Counted from the stretch's first letter, positions 10,756 through 21,271 are shown. The stretch: DNA of 64,000 bases from Chloropicon primus (GCA_023205875.1 CP060765.1:62001-126000); one strand, 5' to 3'. Notes: generated by a model from the sequence alone, not told the origin. Numbers and translations are program-made.

Positions 10756-12987
10756 TCAATTCTCCGGATACTGGCTCCTCAGCAAATCGTTAGGAACGTA
10801 TCGCTGGCCCTGCGCGTTCTCTGACGCGAACCGCAAGTAATCAAAATAACGCCCGACGTCGGGGTGCTTGATCTGTTGAATCTCGCTGTCCAGCGTAATG
10901 TTCTCCTGGGCGACGTAGGTGCTCTGCAAGTTCCTGTCCATGCAATCCACAAGAACCTTGTAAAAAGGCTGGTTTCTGCCTCCAGGCAAGTCGTCCACGC
11001 CCATTTGCTTGATCCATTCCTCGCCCGCCGCGCAAGTGAAGTCCCAGCCGTAAATGACGCCCCTGTAATTGTATCTCGTATGACGCATCGTCATGCCGAT
11101 CTTGAACCGTATGTTCTCATTCCTGGTACGCTTGCACGTGAGCTCCTTCAGGTGCAGCATTTTTGCCTCTTTAATCTCGAGCGCAACTTTCTGCGAGTGA
11201 AACCCTGCGCCGAAAGAGCGACCGAGTCGGTTCAGACTCTCGATGGCCTCGTCATAGTTGTCGAGCACAGCCTGCACCTTTGCGTAGCTCATCAGCATTT
11301 CCGGATGGTTCGGGTGAAGCGCCAGCGCAAGCCTCAAGATAGGCGCGAGTTTCTTGTAGGTCCTCTTTCTCGAGTAGATGTCAACAAGATTGATGCACAG
11401 CCTCAGGTTCAATGCCTTGGGAGCAGCGCTTGCTGTCCAATCCATATTTAGGTTCAGCCTGCCATAGGAGTGAATCATCGACACAAGCTGGTCCTTGGAC
11501 CTTATTTCGCCTCCGAAGAAGACGTCCACAAACGCGTCCTGGCCAACGGCGGCCACAAAATGCATTGGGGCGTTCACTAACCTCACGGGGATGCCACACC
11601 GCCGGCCAACGGCAGCGTAGATGACCGCCAAGTTGATTGGGTTGCCACAACACTCAATCATAACAAGGTTACCCATGTCAATCAAAGGGGTGCCCTCCTC
11701 GGACACGGTAGGAAACACGTTGTCATCGCCGTACCCCAAGACGTGATCTATCAAGCTGTTGTGCGGGTCGTAGTAGCTCTCTTCGTTGCCGCGCAACCCA
11801 AGGCCGTGGAACCCCGCGCAGAAGTCTCTTGCATCTTCGCGGACTCTGCTGCTCAGAACCTCTGGATCAGTGGACGGCGGAGAAGCGCGAAACTTCTTCA
11901 AGAGATCCGGGACTTCGCAACTCGTTAACCCGTTGGTCTCGTTGAAGCACACCGAGTTCAAGCAAGCAATTTGCTCGATATCCGAGAGGTCCGACCTCCT
12001 TTGGCAGACGCGGGACTTCCTTGTCTCCACCGGAGGGTCGCAGTGCTCCCCCCTCTTGGCAGCGGACATGATTTTCAGCCTCCTGTCGAGCTCCAAAGCC
12101 AGCACGTCCAGGACGCCAGAAATCGCTTCCTTCCTGAGATCCAGGTTGCTTATCGACGCTATCTGGACGGCGCCCTCCTCGATGTACACTTCCTCTCTGG
12201 TCTGGCACAGCCTTTGCCACAGTGCATCTTCATCTTCGGCACTCCCTTGCCCCTCCGCAACCGAGGATGAGGTCGTGCCCCCGTCTTCCTTCCCCCCGCA
12301 AGACGCTCTCGCCATCGCCCCCAAGGCTTGCTCCACCCTTATCCTCCCGAGCATTTGGTCCGACCAGTACTTTAACCCAATGTGGTGGCACTGCTTGTTG
12401 TGATACTCCATCAGATCCCCCTCCGCCACGCCCAGGAGTGCCCGAACGTTCCGCCGCACCCTGCGCACCGCCCGCTCCGCCGCCTCCCCCCCTCGGAAGA
12501 CTTCCTGCAGGACTTTGTCCTTCCTGTTCGGCCATGCCATGTCACTCGCCCGCCCCCTGATGCGCCTCAGCCAAAGCAGGTTGGACCGAACCGCCAACCT
12601 CCACTCCGCCTCCGTCCCGAAGCACTCGGTGATCTCGTGACGCCGGCCGTAAGCGCAGAGATGCTGGAGGGTGAAGGCCCTTCCCCAGACGAACCTCTCG
12701 GCGTTCGCGCGCCTTCCCTGGTTCCCATCCCGTGCGGCGTCCCCGACGTGGCTCGTGCCATCCAAAGCATCCCTCCAGGACGAGCACGAGCAAGCGCACG
12801 ATGCGAGTACCCTCCCAACGTCGATCCACACGGGCTCCTCCCTCTCGGCCTCCCTCTCGGCCTCCATGTCCAAGTACCGAGGGTTCATTCGCGACCTCAG
12901 AGGATGCGGCGTGTGCTGGACCACCACAAACTCGAAGATCTTCACCAAAGCATCACGAGGAAGCTCCGCAGCTGTCGTCGTCGCCAT
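10756..12987 (-). CDS. F-box protein 21-like: F-box, SirB1 and YccV domains
   Basis: 743 aa, single exon. The domain order is that of FBXO21. An N-terminal F-box (ELPRDALVKIFEFVV) comes first. A SirB1/transglutaminase-like region follows in the middle (LIDHVLGY, then GNPINLAVIYAAVGRRCGIP and MHFVAA), then a TPR-like stretch (LALALHPNHPEMLMSYAKV). A C-terminal hemimethylated-DNA-binding YccV-like domain closes it (GMTMRHTRYNYRGVIYGWD). FBXO21 is the substrate receptor of an SCF ubiquitin ligase. I place the start at 12987 (GAAGATGGCG). The frame is open upstream to 13188, but that adds a low-complexity hydrophobic leader made from repeated CTTG sequence and is probably 5'UTR. Confidence 0.85.
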   Translation of the reverse strand: MATTTAAELPRDALVKIFEFVVVQHTPHPLRSRMNPRYLDMEAEREAEREEPVWIDVGRVLASCACSCSSWRDALDGTSHVGDAARDGNQGRRANAERFVWGRAFTLQHLCAYGRRHEITECFGTEAEWRLAVRSNLLWLRRIRGRASDMAWPNRKDKVLQEVFRGGEAAERAVRRVRRNVRALLGVAEGDLMEYHNKQCHHIGLKYWSDQMLGRIRVEQALGAMARASCGGKEDGGTTSSSVAEGQGSAEDEDALWQRLCQTREEVYIEEGAVQIASISNLDLRKEAISGVLDVLALELDRRLKIMSAAKRGEHCDPPVETRKSRVCQRRSDLSDIEQIACLNSVCFNETNGLTSCEVPDLLKKFRASPPSTDPEVLSSRVREDARDFCAGFHGLGLRGNEESYYDPHNSLIDHVLGYGDDNVFPTVSEEGTPLIDMGNLVMIECCGNPINLAVIYAAVGRRCGIPVRLVNAPMHFVAAVGQDAFVDVFFGGEIRSKDQLVSMIHSYGRLNLNMDWTASAAPKALNLRLCINLVDIYSRKRTYKKLAPILRLALALHPNHPEMLMSYAKVQAVLDNYDEAIESLNRLGRSFGAGFHSQKVALEIKEAKMLHLKELTCKRTRNENIRFKIGMTMRHTRYNYRGVIYGWDFTCAAGEEWIKQMGVDDLPGGRNQPFYKVLVDCMDRNLQSTYVAQENITLDSEIQQIKHPDVGRYFDYLRFASENAQGQRYVPNDLLRSQYPEN

Positions 12988-13218
12988 CTTCACCCAACAA
13001 AACGAACGAGGGATCTTTGGAGAGCTCGGGAGACGACGCGTGCGATGGATGATGATGATGCTGGACAGGGATGCGACCAATGCGACCACAATCCAAGCAA
13101 GCAAGCAAGCAAGGAAGCCGATCGATCCATCGATTGCGATGTTGTCCACCTCGTCATCCCCGGAAAAGATCCGAGTCCACACTGACATGAAAAAAAATCA
13201 AATCGAAAGATCCGATCT

Positions 13219-13265
13219 CCACGTGTGGGACCACTTTGTTCTCTATGAAGTTCGGTCCCACGTGG
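13219..13265. promoter_or_regulatory. G-box inverted repeat between divergent genes
   Basis: CCACGTGTGGGACC (13219-13232) and GGTCCCACGTGG (13254-13265) are inverted copies separated by 21 bp. Each contains a CACGTG G-box, the classical bZIP/bHLH core. They lie between the start of the FBXO21-like gene (minus) and the unknown gene at 13431 (plus), as expected for a shared bidirectional promoter. The remainder of 12988-13430 is leader sequence plus a (CAT)n run. Confidence 0.6.
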
Positions 13266-13399
13266 TTTCCCTGGACCTCGTGTGACGTGATAGAATAAAA
13301 CCCAATGTCGGACATAACGTCGGCCCTTTTTGTCCCCGTTTATGGGTTTGCGTGTGACGCGTTAGTGTTAGTTTGGCGCTTCGACTTCGATGGTGAGGG

Positions 13400-13430
<31 letters not shown>

Positions 13431-13432
<2 letters not shown>

Positions 13433-14236
13433 GCAACTGACGAAAGAGGCTTTGGATGAGTTGGGGCACTGCACCATCCGTGACGCTGCGAACTATCTCG
13501 GTGTCTCCACTCAAGCCGTCAAGCAACTCAAGGAGGCCAACTTCGAGAGGACAACGTTTGTACAACTTGGGGTAAGACAGAGGTTATGGATAAGATTAAG
13601 GTGCCTTGGATTGAGGCTGACAATGCGTTTCATTTTCGTTTTGTTTGGTTTGGTTTGGTTTGGCCCTCGGGGTGTGTTGTTGTTGTGCAGGACAAGCGGG
13701 GCTTCAGGGACGTGTGCGAGTCCCTCAATGTGGAGGAGGAGACCGAAGACTTGAAGAGGATGAGGGACATGTACATCCGTGTGAGAGATGCTGTGGAGCG
13801 GTACGGAAAAAATATCACCGGGAATGCGGATGATGCGGATGCGAGCTTCTTTGTGACGCCGGGGCCGGGGGAGGGTGCCTCCAGGTTCAACACGGGGAGT
13901 GTTCTGACCCAGAAGGTCTGCACGGGGATGGGCGACCTGATCAATACGGTCTCAGGAGGAGTACCAAGCGGTGAAGTGAACAAGGTTGGTGATGGGGACG
14001 AGGCAGGGGTCGGTGAGGACGCGGAGATCAGCGTGAATGACCGGGAGAAGCGGCTCGTCCAGAACTGCATCGAGGTAGAAGCCATGATGGTGGACGCGTT
14101 CAAGTTCTTGAAGAATCTCAAGCAGTTCCAAGCCCTGTGGATGAAGCACTATCAGCAACCAGACTCCAGAGAGGCAGCCAAGAAGGAGTCGCCGAAGTGG
14201 AAGAAGAGGATATTTTCGTCGGGGCAGGACCAGTGA
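13431..14236 (+). CDS. Conserved-looking protein with N-terminal helix-turn-helix-like segment
   Basis: 228 aa from two exons (13431-13571, 13691-14236). The GTAAGA donor and GTGCAG acceptor are phase 0. The N-terminus (LTKEALDELGHCTIRDAANYLG, then VSTQAVKQLKEANFERTTFVQLG) reads like a small winged-helix or HTH fold. A charged helix (EEETEDLKRMRDMYIRVRDAVERYG), an acidic Gly-rich linker and a C-terminal helical, basic end follow. I do not recognise the family. The intron carries a (TTGGT)n stretch. The start is the first in-frame ATG, just after a (CAT)n run. DNA or RNA binding is only a guess. Confidence 0.65.
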
Positions 14237-14964
14237 CGGTGACGCTCGGGGACTAGACTGTCGAACAGACAAGGGGATCGATCGCTTAAATGCACATCGT
14301 TGAAGAAATAGGATAGAATAGAATTTTAGGTTCTTTGGTTGAGCTCAGACACGCTCCCTATCCATTATTCGATCCCCCTCCTCGTCCCTTCCCCCATCAA
14401 GGGAGGACACTTGCTTTGGACAGCGAAAGGGAAGGAGAAAGGCGACAGGACAACGCCACCTGGCAGCTGCACCACCAGCATCAAAATCCTCCTCCCCTTT
14501 TCTCTCCCTTTCCATCGCGGTCCCCCGCCACCATTCTCGCCAATTGAGGACATTTTGGAAAGATCGAGAGACGATGCATGCACGAGTCCCCTCCTCCCTC
14601 TTCCCCCCTCTCCCCCCTCACCATCATCACCGCCATCCTCCCCTCTCCGTCTCCCTCTCCTCCTTGAGGGCAAGTAAAATATCTCTTCCCCTCAAAAGCA
14701 AAAGGCAAAAAGGGAGAGGGAGAGACGAAGGAAGAGAGAGAGAGAGGGAAAGGCAGAGCAAGGGCGGGAGGAGACGTTGACAGAGGAAGGAGAGAGTCGT
14801 GGAATCGAAAGGAACATCTTATCCTCTTTCGAATAAGCCGTCGCACGAAAGAAACGACGCAGTGGGGGAGGATTTGAAGCGAGGAAGGGACGGACTCATT
14901 CACTCGACAGAGAGGGAGAGAGAGAGAGAGAGAGAGACTGAGGCGAGACGAGAAGCGGGAGACA
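14237..14964. other. Intergenic region upstream of acyl-CoA oxidase
   Basis: 728 bp of pyrimidine-rich then purine-rich low-complexity sequence ((GA)n near 14735 and 14918). It contains one good copy of the dispersed palindromic element on the plus strand (14826-14851) and one weak copy on the minus strand (14537-14562). A GCAAGTAAAA near 14669 and a CGACAG near 14911 could be 5'UTR splice sites. No gene seen. Confidence 0.6.
14826..14851 (+). promoter_or_regulatory. Dispersed leader element upstream of acyl-CoA oxidase
   Basis: CTTTCG, 14 nt (AATAAGCCGTCGCA), CGAAAG: a perfect 6-bp inverted repeat, 114 bp before the start codon. Confidence 0.65.
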
Positions 14965-16860
14965 ATGGAGAAGGACAGGGCGAAGAGGCGTATCGCGGAG
15001 GTGAGGAAGATGCTTGGCGCGGACCAGGAGCAAGCGTTGAGCCAAGCCCTTGCGGTCGCCCTCACGCCGGACAACAGGGAACATCGGGAGAAGATTAAAA
15101 GGTATCTTGAGTCCTCGAGCTTGTTCTCTCCGAGGTATAACATCCCGCTGGCGTCAGAGAGGGAGCTCGCGCTTCATAGGCTGAGAGCCATCCAGAACGG
15201 CGTCGGCGCCCTCTCCGTGAAGGACTTTAGGAACGACCCGATGAGGATCTTCGCAGCGCACGAGGAGACTGGACTGTGCGACGGAAGCCTCGCGACGAAG
15301 ATGACCGTCCAGTTCAACCTCTTCGGCGGAACGGTGCTGAGGCTTGGGACGGAGAAGCACTTTGGCGGCAAAGAGGAATCCTTCCTCAAGTCGATTGATG
15401 ACATCGACTCGGTGGGCTGCTTCGCGCTGACGGAGTTAGGGTTCGGCAACAACGCGGTGCAGATGCAGACCACAGCTGTGCTGGACGAGAGGACGGACGA
15501 GTGGGTGATCAACACGCCGACTACCGTGGCAAAGAAGTACTGGATCACGAACGGCGCGTGCCACTCCCAGTGGGCGGTCGTGTTCGCCAGGATGCTCGTG
15601 AGAGGCGAGGACCACGGCGTCCACGCGTTCTTGTGCAGGATCAGGCAGGACAAGGGCCTGGTCCCCTTGCCAGAGGTGACGATTGAGGACATGGGGCACA
15701 AGATGGGATGCAATGGAGTGGACAACGGGATCCTTACATTTAATGGCCTGCGCGTGCCGCGCGAGGCTCTCCTTGACGCGTTCACCCAGGTCGACGCGAG
15801 GGGAAACGTCGTGAGCAGCATCAAGAAGCCTCGCGACCGCTTCCTCAAGGTCGCTGATCAGCTTCTCAGCGGAAGGGTGTGCATTGCGAGCATGTCTCTG
15901 ACTGCAACGAAGTGCGCCTTGCTGATCGCGATCAGGTACTCCCTGACCCGATTGGCGGTTGGAAAGACTGGACAGAGCGACACCCCAATCTTTGATTACC
16001 AGCTTCAGCAGAAGGCCCTGCTTCCCCTTTTGGCAAGGACTTACTGCCTGGGATTTGCTCACAACCACGTGAAGGAGAAGCTTGCCCTACAAATGACTGG
16101 AAAGTCGATGAGCAGTGACATCGTGAAGCTTTGCTGCGTGATCAAACCTCTCATCAGCTGGAACTGCGAGAATACGGCTACCATATGCAGAGAGAGATGC
16201 GGTGGCCAGGGGTACTTGTCGTGCAACAGGCTCGGCCAGATCATCGGGTTCTCGCACGCCGCAATCACTGCCGAGGGTGACAACCGGGTGCTCATGCAAA
16301 AGGTTGCAAAGGAGCTGCTTGCGGAGGGCCCTGCGTCGGAAATCGATTACGACGGCGGCTCGTCCGGGTCTTTCTCCATGAAGAACTTGGAAGACCTCCT
16401 CAATCTGAGGTACGCGAGGCAGCACAACGCCCTCATCGGCAAGCTCGCGGTCTTGAAGCCCTCCGAGGTGTACGACGTTTGGATGAAGAAGGAGTCGGAC
16501 CTCGTCCAGGCAACCGCGGAGTCTTACGGAGAGTACTTTGTCATGCACCAGGCCATCGAGTCCCTGGAGGCACTCAGCATTTTTGCGGCCAAGGACGTGG
16601 TCTCAGAGCTCGCCAGTCTCTACGCCCTGCAGTGCGTCGAAGCCAACCTTGCTTGGTACATGTGTGAAGGCATATTGGACTCCAGAGCAGCAGAACAGAT
16701 CAAGAGGGACACCGATAGGTGCATCATGAACCTCGTCCCCCACGTTCCTGCCCTTCTCAATGCCTTTGAGATCCCCGAGTCCCTGATCAAGACGCCGATC
16801 GCAGAGAACTGGGTGGAGTTCAACGAGCACGAGAACAACGGGGAGGTTCTGAGAATGTAA
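14965..16860 (+). CDS. Acyl-CoA oxidase (peroxisomal-type, flavoprotein)
   Basis: 631 aa, single exon, the usual length for ACX. It should oxidise acyl-CoA to trans-2-enoyl-CoA and make H2O2, the first step of peroxisomal beta-oxidation. Family marks include the FAD/substrate region [20 protein letters not shown], the substrate-pocket stretch [19 protein letters not shown], and [20 protein letters not shown] followed by [12 protein letters not shown] near residue 440. The last of these carries the conserved Glu catalytic-base neighbourhood (EGDN). The C-terminus (EVLRM) is not a standard PTS1 and no clear PTS2 is visible, so the compartment is uncertain. It is convergent with the coiled-coil gene, 45 bp between stops. 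Confidence 0.92.
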   Translation: MEKDRAKRRIAEVRKMLGADQEQALSQALAVALTPDNREHREKIKRYLESSSLFSPRYNIPLASERELALHRLRAIQNGVGALSVKDFRNDPMRIFAAHEETGLCDGSLATKMTVQFNLFGGTVLRLGTEKHFGGKEESFLKSIDDIDSVGCFALTELGFGNNAVQMQTTAVLDERTDEWVINTPTTVAKKYWITNGACHSQWAVVFARMLVRGEDHGVHAFLCRIRQDKGLVPLPEVTIEDMGHKMGCNGVDNGILTFNGLRVPREALLDAFTQVDARGNVVSSIKKPRDRFLKVADQLLSGRVCIASMSLTATKCALLIAIRYSLTRLAVGKTGQSDTPIFDYQLQQKALLPLLARTYCLGFAHNHVKEKLALQMTGKSMSSDIVKLCCVIKPLISWNCENTATICRERCGGQGYLSCNRLGQIIGFSHAAITAEGDNRVLMQKVAKELLAEGPASEIDYDGGSSGSFSMKNLEDLLNLRYARQHNALIGKLAVLKPSEVYDVWMKKESDLVQATAESYGEYFVMHQAIESLEALSIFAAKDVVSELASLYALQCVEANLAWYMCEGILDSRAAEQIKRDTDRCIMNLVPHVPALLNAFEIPESLIKTPIAENWVEFNEHENNGEVLRM

Positions 16861-16905
16861 ATTAACGTGAGTGTTGAGTGGTGGGGAAAATTTTGTTTCA
16901 TGCTT

Positions 16906-19701
16906 TTACTTTCTTTTATTTGCCATCCTTTGAATCCGAATGGACTTTTCCAGCGCCCTCCTCCATTGCTGCTTCTGCTTGTTCATCGCAGATCCTCCTA
17001 ATTTATTCCACCTGGCCTTCTTCAGGAGATTCGCCAAGAACGACATGACCACATCGGCCTGATGATCGATTCGAAGCTGCCTTTCTTCGGGCGCCTGATC
17101 GTCTTCCTCTGTTATCAGAACCTTCAAGGTGGACCCATGCTTGGCATAAGCGAGCCTGCAAATTCCTTCCAGGAAGCCAGTGAACGTTATCCTCGTATGG
17201 GTGTCATCCTTGGAGACGATTCTCCGAAAGATGATGTCCACGTCGTCTAGGTGGCTCCTGTCATTGTCTTCCGGGGCGCCGCCCTCTGTGTCAAAGTAGC
17301 CTATATCAGTGGCAAACTTGAGCAGTTGCATCTGATTCATCAAGAGGTTGTGGCCCTCCCTGTTCACCTCTCCCAGCTGTGCGTAATAATTGTAAATATC
17401 CTGAAGAGACTCCACATTGTTGCATAGCACGTCGCAGATCTTGTGCCTGATCCTGTTGACGTCCTGGTTTTCCTTCTCGTCGCCGTAGCCAGGCTCATAG
17501 TCCACCATCAAGTCGTGGGTGTTCAAGTTGTTCACAACCTGTTCCGCTCTGGATGCGAGGGTAATAGGGTCTTCCGGAGCAATAATCCTTCGCTTGGTTT
17601 TGCCCCCCTTGGTGTAGGTCGAGACCTTGATGTCCAGCTCCTTGTTCTTAGCTTCCGTGTCCAGGAGCTTCTTTCTCAGAGCGACAAGCTGAGTTCTGAC
17701 AGCAGCGACAGTTTCCTGCTCCTCCGCAAGTCTTGCTTCAAGCTGCTTCTTTTCGGCATCCGCGACGGATTCCTTGGATTTGAGCTTCACAGTCTCCGCC
17801 TCCAGACCCCTGCACTTATCCTTCAGCTCGTCCCTGATATCCTCCAACTTTGTCACCCTCTCCTTCATCTCATTCTGCCTCTGATCCTCGATCCTTGACA
17901 TTTCGTAGTTCTCCTTCTCGAGGGCCGCAGACTTCTTCTTGTAAATGTCGCACTCCACGCTGAGCTTCTTCCGTTCCTTCTTCAAGTTTTCATTCTCCTC
18001 CTTGAGCTTGATGATCTCGTTGGTCGAGGATATCTGGTCGGCTTTCCTTCTCTCCAGCTCCCTCTTCAGCGCGGATTCCGTTTGCTCCAGCATGTCGTTC
18101 TGCTGCTGGATTTTCTCTTTCAGGATCTCGATGTCCTGAGACAAGGCTTCCACCAGACTGGACTCGAAAGAGCTCAGCGCTTCGTTGCTGCGGGCTGATT
18201 TGGCCCTGGACTGCAAGCCTCTGGACTGCAACCCCCTCGCAGAGGTTGGCCTGGAATGTATCTTGAGAACCTGCGCCTCCGAGGACGAGAACTTTGCGCT
18301 CTTTCTCATCGGGGATGCGCTCCTTGGGCGATTGCTCAGCCTTGAAGCGGACTCCCTTGCCGCCGTGTTAAACCTCGATTGAGAGGCCGAGCCCCTTGAC
18401 ATCCTCGATGTGGGCAAGCCATCAAGCATCACGAGCCATGGCCTCCCTTCGAGGCCTCGGACAAGCTCAAAAACTCCGGATCCGATGTGGAGCCTGTGGT
18501 TCCTCTCTATGAAATTGACCATAGAAGTCACTGCCTTGCGAACCTCAGACTTGAAACTCAAGTCCCTTGGGTGCTCCGGAACGCTCTCCGATGAGTTGTC
18601 CTTGAAAAACTTCTTCTTCTCGTCCCTCGTCTTTGTCGGAGAAACCTCCTTCGGTGGCTTCACGCCACCCTCCCCCTCGACGTTCAGGTTGGTGGGCTTG
18701 GGCAAAACGTCGGCGGTCATCAGCTGGTTTTTCACCGTTTGGGTCGCCCCCTGCACGGCCTGGCTTACGGAGACGTCCAAGTTGTTGGTATACCGCTCGC
18801 TGAACCTCCGGGCCAGGATGCTGAACCCAACCTTTCCGGAGGCTTTGTCGCTGCTGTACCTGCACACGTAGCGCCTGTCCAAGGACGGAGGAAAGTACTG
18901 CTGAAGCATAAACGCCCTGCTATAAAAGTCCTTGAACTGGCCTTCGATAATCTCCTCCGCGTTCTGCGCTTCCTCCTCCTCTACATCCGCGTCGGCCTGG
19001 CCAAGAGTCTCGTCCACCGCGGCAGCAGGAGTCGCGTCCTCCACAGCCTTGGCCTGGTCTCCCCCCTCGACCTCAGCGGATTCCTCCGCTGCAGCGGCCG
19101 GCTCTGCCGCGTCTCCAGCCTCCTCGGGCTCCTCCTTCGCTGCAGCTGCAGCATCCGACCCCTCCTCGTTCTCTGGGGGAGGCTGCTTCTCCTCCGGTGG
19201 AGCCTTGGCACTGCCAAGTGGGCTCGCCTCGCGACTCTGGCTCTTCTGTTTCTGCTTCTGCTTCTTCTCCTTGGTCTTCTCCGCCTCGGTCTTCTCCATC
19301 CTCTCCTTCTTCCTCACGATGTTCAAGATGTCGCTCCTTCGAAGCAGGACGCGCCTCTGGTCCGCAAAGTAGGCCACAGCAACGTACAAGTTGGGGTTGA
19401 CTCGAGTATCCTCAAACATGTTGGCACAAAACTCAGTCACGGCTTCCTTCAAGGTAGAGCGCTGCACGCTCTTGCTCGAGATGTATCCCCCCTCAGTCGT
19501 GCAGTACCACGACAAAATCTTTTGCTCCGAGTCCACCAATATCGTATCCGGCAGGTTCACCCTCATCTTCAGTCCACTGCTGGGCAACAGTTTGTCAAAC
19601 ATCTTGGACCACTTGTATATCTGTTCCCCATCGCTTATGATGTTCGCAGTGTTGACCCTCGAAGACGAAGTGGTGGGTCTTCCACCTCCACGGGAAGCCA
19701 T
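16906..19701 (-). CDS. Long coiled-coil protein with possible p25-alpha-like C-terminus
   Basis: 931 aa, single exon. I chose the ATG at 19701; the open frame continues upstream through a (GTG)n-encoded Val run that is probably leader. The N-terminal 130 residues form a globular domain I do not recognise (LPDTILVDSEQKILSWYCTT, then YVAVAYFADQRRVLLRRSD). An Ala/Glu/Pro-rich linker follows, then a coiled coil at about residues 490-690. The C-terminal 200 residues include HLDDVDIIFRRIVSK followed by TFTGFLEGICRLAYAKHG. This resembles the core of p25-alpha/TPPP proteins (DVDIVF, INFEEF), suggesting a microtubule or axoneme link. The match is weak and inferred by eye. Confidence 0.75.
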   Translation of the reverse strand: MASRGGGRPTTSSSRVNTANIISDGEQIYKWSKMFDKLLPSSGLKMRVNLPDTILVDSEQKILSWYCTTEGGYISSKSVQRSTLKEAVTEFCANMFEDTRVNPNLYVAVAYFADQRRVLLRRSDILNIVRKKERMEKTEAEKTKEKKQKQKQKSQSREASPLGSAKAPPEEKQPPPENEEGSDAAAAAKEEPEEAGDAAEPAAAAEESAEVEGGDQAKAVEDATPAAAVDETLGQADADVEEEEAQNAEEIIEGQFKDFYSRAFMLQQYFPPSLDRRYVCRYSSDKASGKVGFSILARRFSERYTNNLDVSVSQAVQGATQTVKNQLMTADVLPKPTNLNVEGEGGVKPPKEVSPTKTRDEKKKFFKDNSSESVPEHPRDLSFKSEVRKAVTSMVNFIERNHRLHIGSGVFELVRGLEGRPWLVMLDGLPTSRMSRGSASQSRFNTAARESASRLSNRPRSASPMRKSAKFSSSEAQVLKIHSRPTSARGLQSRGLQSRAKSARSNEALSSFESSLVEALSQDIEILKEKIQQQNDMLEQTESALKRELERRKADQISSTNEIIKLKEENENLKKERKKLSVECDIYKKKSAALEKENYEMSRIEDQRQNEMKERVTKLEDIRDELKDKCRGLEAETVKLKSKESVADAEKKQLEARLAEEQETVAAVRTQLVALRKKLLDTEAKNKELDIKVSTYTKGGKTKRRIIAPEDPITLASRAEQVVNNLNTHDLMVDYEPGYGDEKENQDVNRIRHKICDVLCNNVESLQDIYNYYAQLGEVNREGHNLLMNQMQLLKFATDIGYFDTEGGAPEDNDRSHLDDVDIIFRRIVSKDDTHTRITFTGFLEGICRLAYAKHGSTLKVLITEEDDQAPEERQLRIDHQADVVMSFLANLLKKARWNKLGGSAMNKQKQQWRRALEKSIRIQRMANKRK

Positions 19702-20320
19702 CCTGACCACCACCACCACCACCACCGCCTCTGTCCAAACCCAAACCTAAACCCAAACCCAAAGCCAAAGGTCAAGGTCCTCCGCTCGACGTCGCTCTAG
19801 TTCCCCTCAGCAGTTGACCGAATTTTCGGCCACTTTAAAAATCAACGATCGGAAAAGTTGAAGCTGAAATTTCCGAGAGACCGCGCGATCAGAGCGAGAG
19901 AGAGGAGAGGAGAGCGCCAAGCGAGCGAGCGAGCAAGAGAGCAAGAGAAAGAGAGAGAGGAGGGTGCGGCGTTCTTGTTTGCTCTTCGTTTTTTTTCTTT
20001 GCCTTTCTTTTCTTTCTTTCTTTTTTTTTGAGAAACCGGCGTGGTGGTGCTCTGTCCTCACCCTCACTTCACTTTCACAAGAGAGAGGGAGAGAGAGAGA
20101 GAAGAGAAGAGGAGGAGGAGAGGAGGATCCCTTCCCTTTCGTGCTTCGGTTTGGAGTCGCGATCCATCCTTCTCAGAGGGAGTGGCGCTCGCCAGCCAGG
20201 ACCTCAGCAAGGAAGCAACCACACGACGCAGAGAGGCCGAGAGAGGCCGAGGCCGAGAGAGGAGCAAGGATAGGATAGGATAGAGGAAGACATCTTCTGT
20301 TCACTTCGGGTGTCGTTGTG
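19702..20320. other. Divergent promoter with telomere-like heptamers
   Basis: 619 bp between the minus-strand coiled-coil gene and cystinosin. Around 19735-19763 the plus strand has CCAAACCC-AAACCTAAACCC-type repeats, close to the plant telomere unit and to the promoter telo-box. The rest is (GA)n, T-rich and (AGGAT)n low-complexity sequence. No gene seen. Confidence 0.6.
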
Positions 20321-21271
20321 ATGGTGGCGAAGGTTGTGACGAAGGCATCGGCGTCGGAGGGGAAGAGGAGCCTCCTTCTCCTTCCCCGCTGGAACGTGGC
20401 CCTGCCCCTGGCCCTGGTGCTCGCGTCCCAGGTCCTCGCCGTGTGCAGCGCTGCCGGAAACAAGGACGGGGGTGACGGGCACAAGGACGGCGAGTGGAAG
20501 AGCGACGCGGCGCACTTTCTTTACCAGTTCTTTGGCTGGACCGCGTTCTTCTCGTGGTCGTGCAGCTTTTATCCCCAGATATGGGAGAACTGGAGAACGT
20601 ACAGCGTGGAGGGTCTGAGTTTTGACTTCGTGTCCTTCAACTTCATCAAGCACTCCTCCTACGGAGCCTTCAACGTTGTGCTTTACTTCAGCAAGGCCGT
20701 TCAAAGCCAGTACATGCTGCACTACAAGACGAAGACGATACCTGTGGCGCTGAACGACGTGGGGTTCTCCATCCACGCCGTGCTGATGGTCATGATACAG
20801 ATCGGGCAGCTGTGCACGCACGAGAGGGGCAACCAGAGGATCACCTTCACGGCCACGATGATACTCGCGGTGGCCGTTCTTTTCATCCTCGTGAGCCTCA
20901 GCATCGCCCTCTCGGGCAAGAAGGTGTTCGGCCTGACGGATTGGCTGGGCTTTATAACAGCGATGAACCACCTTCAGCTCACGATGACTTTCATAAAGTA
21001 CTCCCCGCAGGCGTACTACAACTGGAAGCGAAAGAGCACGGACGGGTGGTCCGTCTGGGGCATCATACTGGACTTGATGGGGGGGATCTGCAACCTCTTC
21101 CAGCTCCTCCTCCTGTGCTGGAACAACAACGACGTCACTCCACTCACGGGGGACGCGGGAAAACTCGGGCTGAGCATCGAGACGCTCTTCTTCGACATTA
21201 TATTTATATTCCAGCACTACGTCCTGTACAATAAGAGATCCAAGACTTCCTACAGATACCTCGAAGAGTGA
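20321..21271 (+). CDS. Cystinosin-like PQ-loop lysosomal/vacuolar cystine transporter
   Basis: 316 aa, single exon. An N-terminal hydrophobic segment (LPLALVLASQVLAVCSAAG) is a likely signal peptide. Seven membrane segments and two PQ-loops follow. The first is SWSCSFYPQIWENWRTYSVEGLSFDFVSFN and the second YSPQAYYNWKRKSTDGWSVWGIILDLMGG; both carry the Pro-Gln pair that defines the family. Cystinosins are H+-coupled cystine exporters of the lysosome or vacuole. The C-terminus lacks the GYDQL sorting motif of the human protein. The first ATG after the leader is used. The 3' end is 195 bp from the convergent Cys-rich gene. Confidence 0.93.
   Translation: MVAKVVTKASASEGKRSLLLLPRWNVALPLALVLASQVLAVCSAAGNKDGGDGHKDGEWKSDAAHFLYQFFGWTAFFSWSCSFYPQIWENWRTYSVEGLSFDFVSFNFIKHSSYGAFNVVLYFSKAVQSQYMLHYKTKTIPVALNDVGFSIHAVLMVMIQIGQLCTHERGNQRITFTATMILAVAVLFILVSLSIALSGKKVFGLTDWLGFITAMNHLQLTMTFIKYSPQAYYNWKRKSTDGWSVWGIILDLMGGICNLFQLLLLCWNNNDVTPLTGDAGKLGLSIETLFFDIIFIFQHYVLYNKRSKTSYRYLEE

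Noticed and set aside
12988-13188. N-terminal 67-residue extension of the FBXO21-like protein with a membrane helix
   Set aside because: It derives from CTTG and CGAT repeats in the leader. The ATG at 12987 has a better context and leads directly into the F-box.
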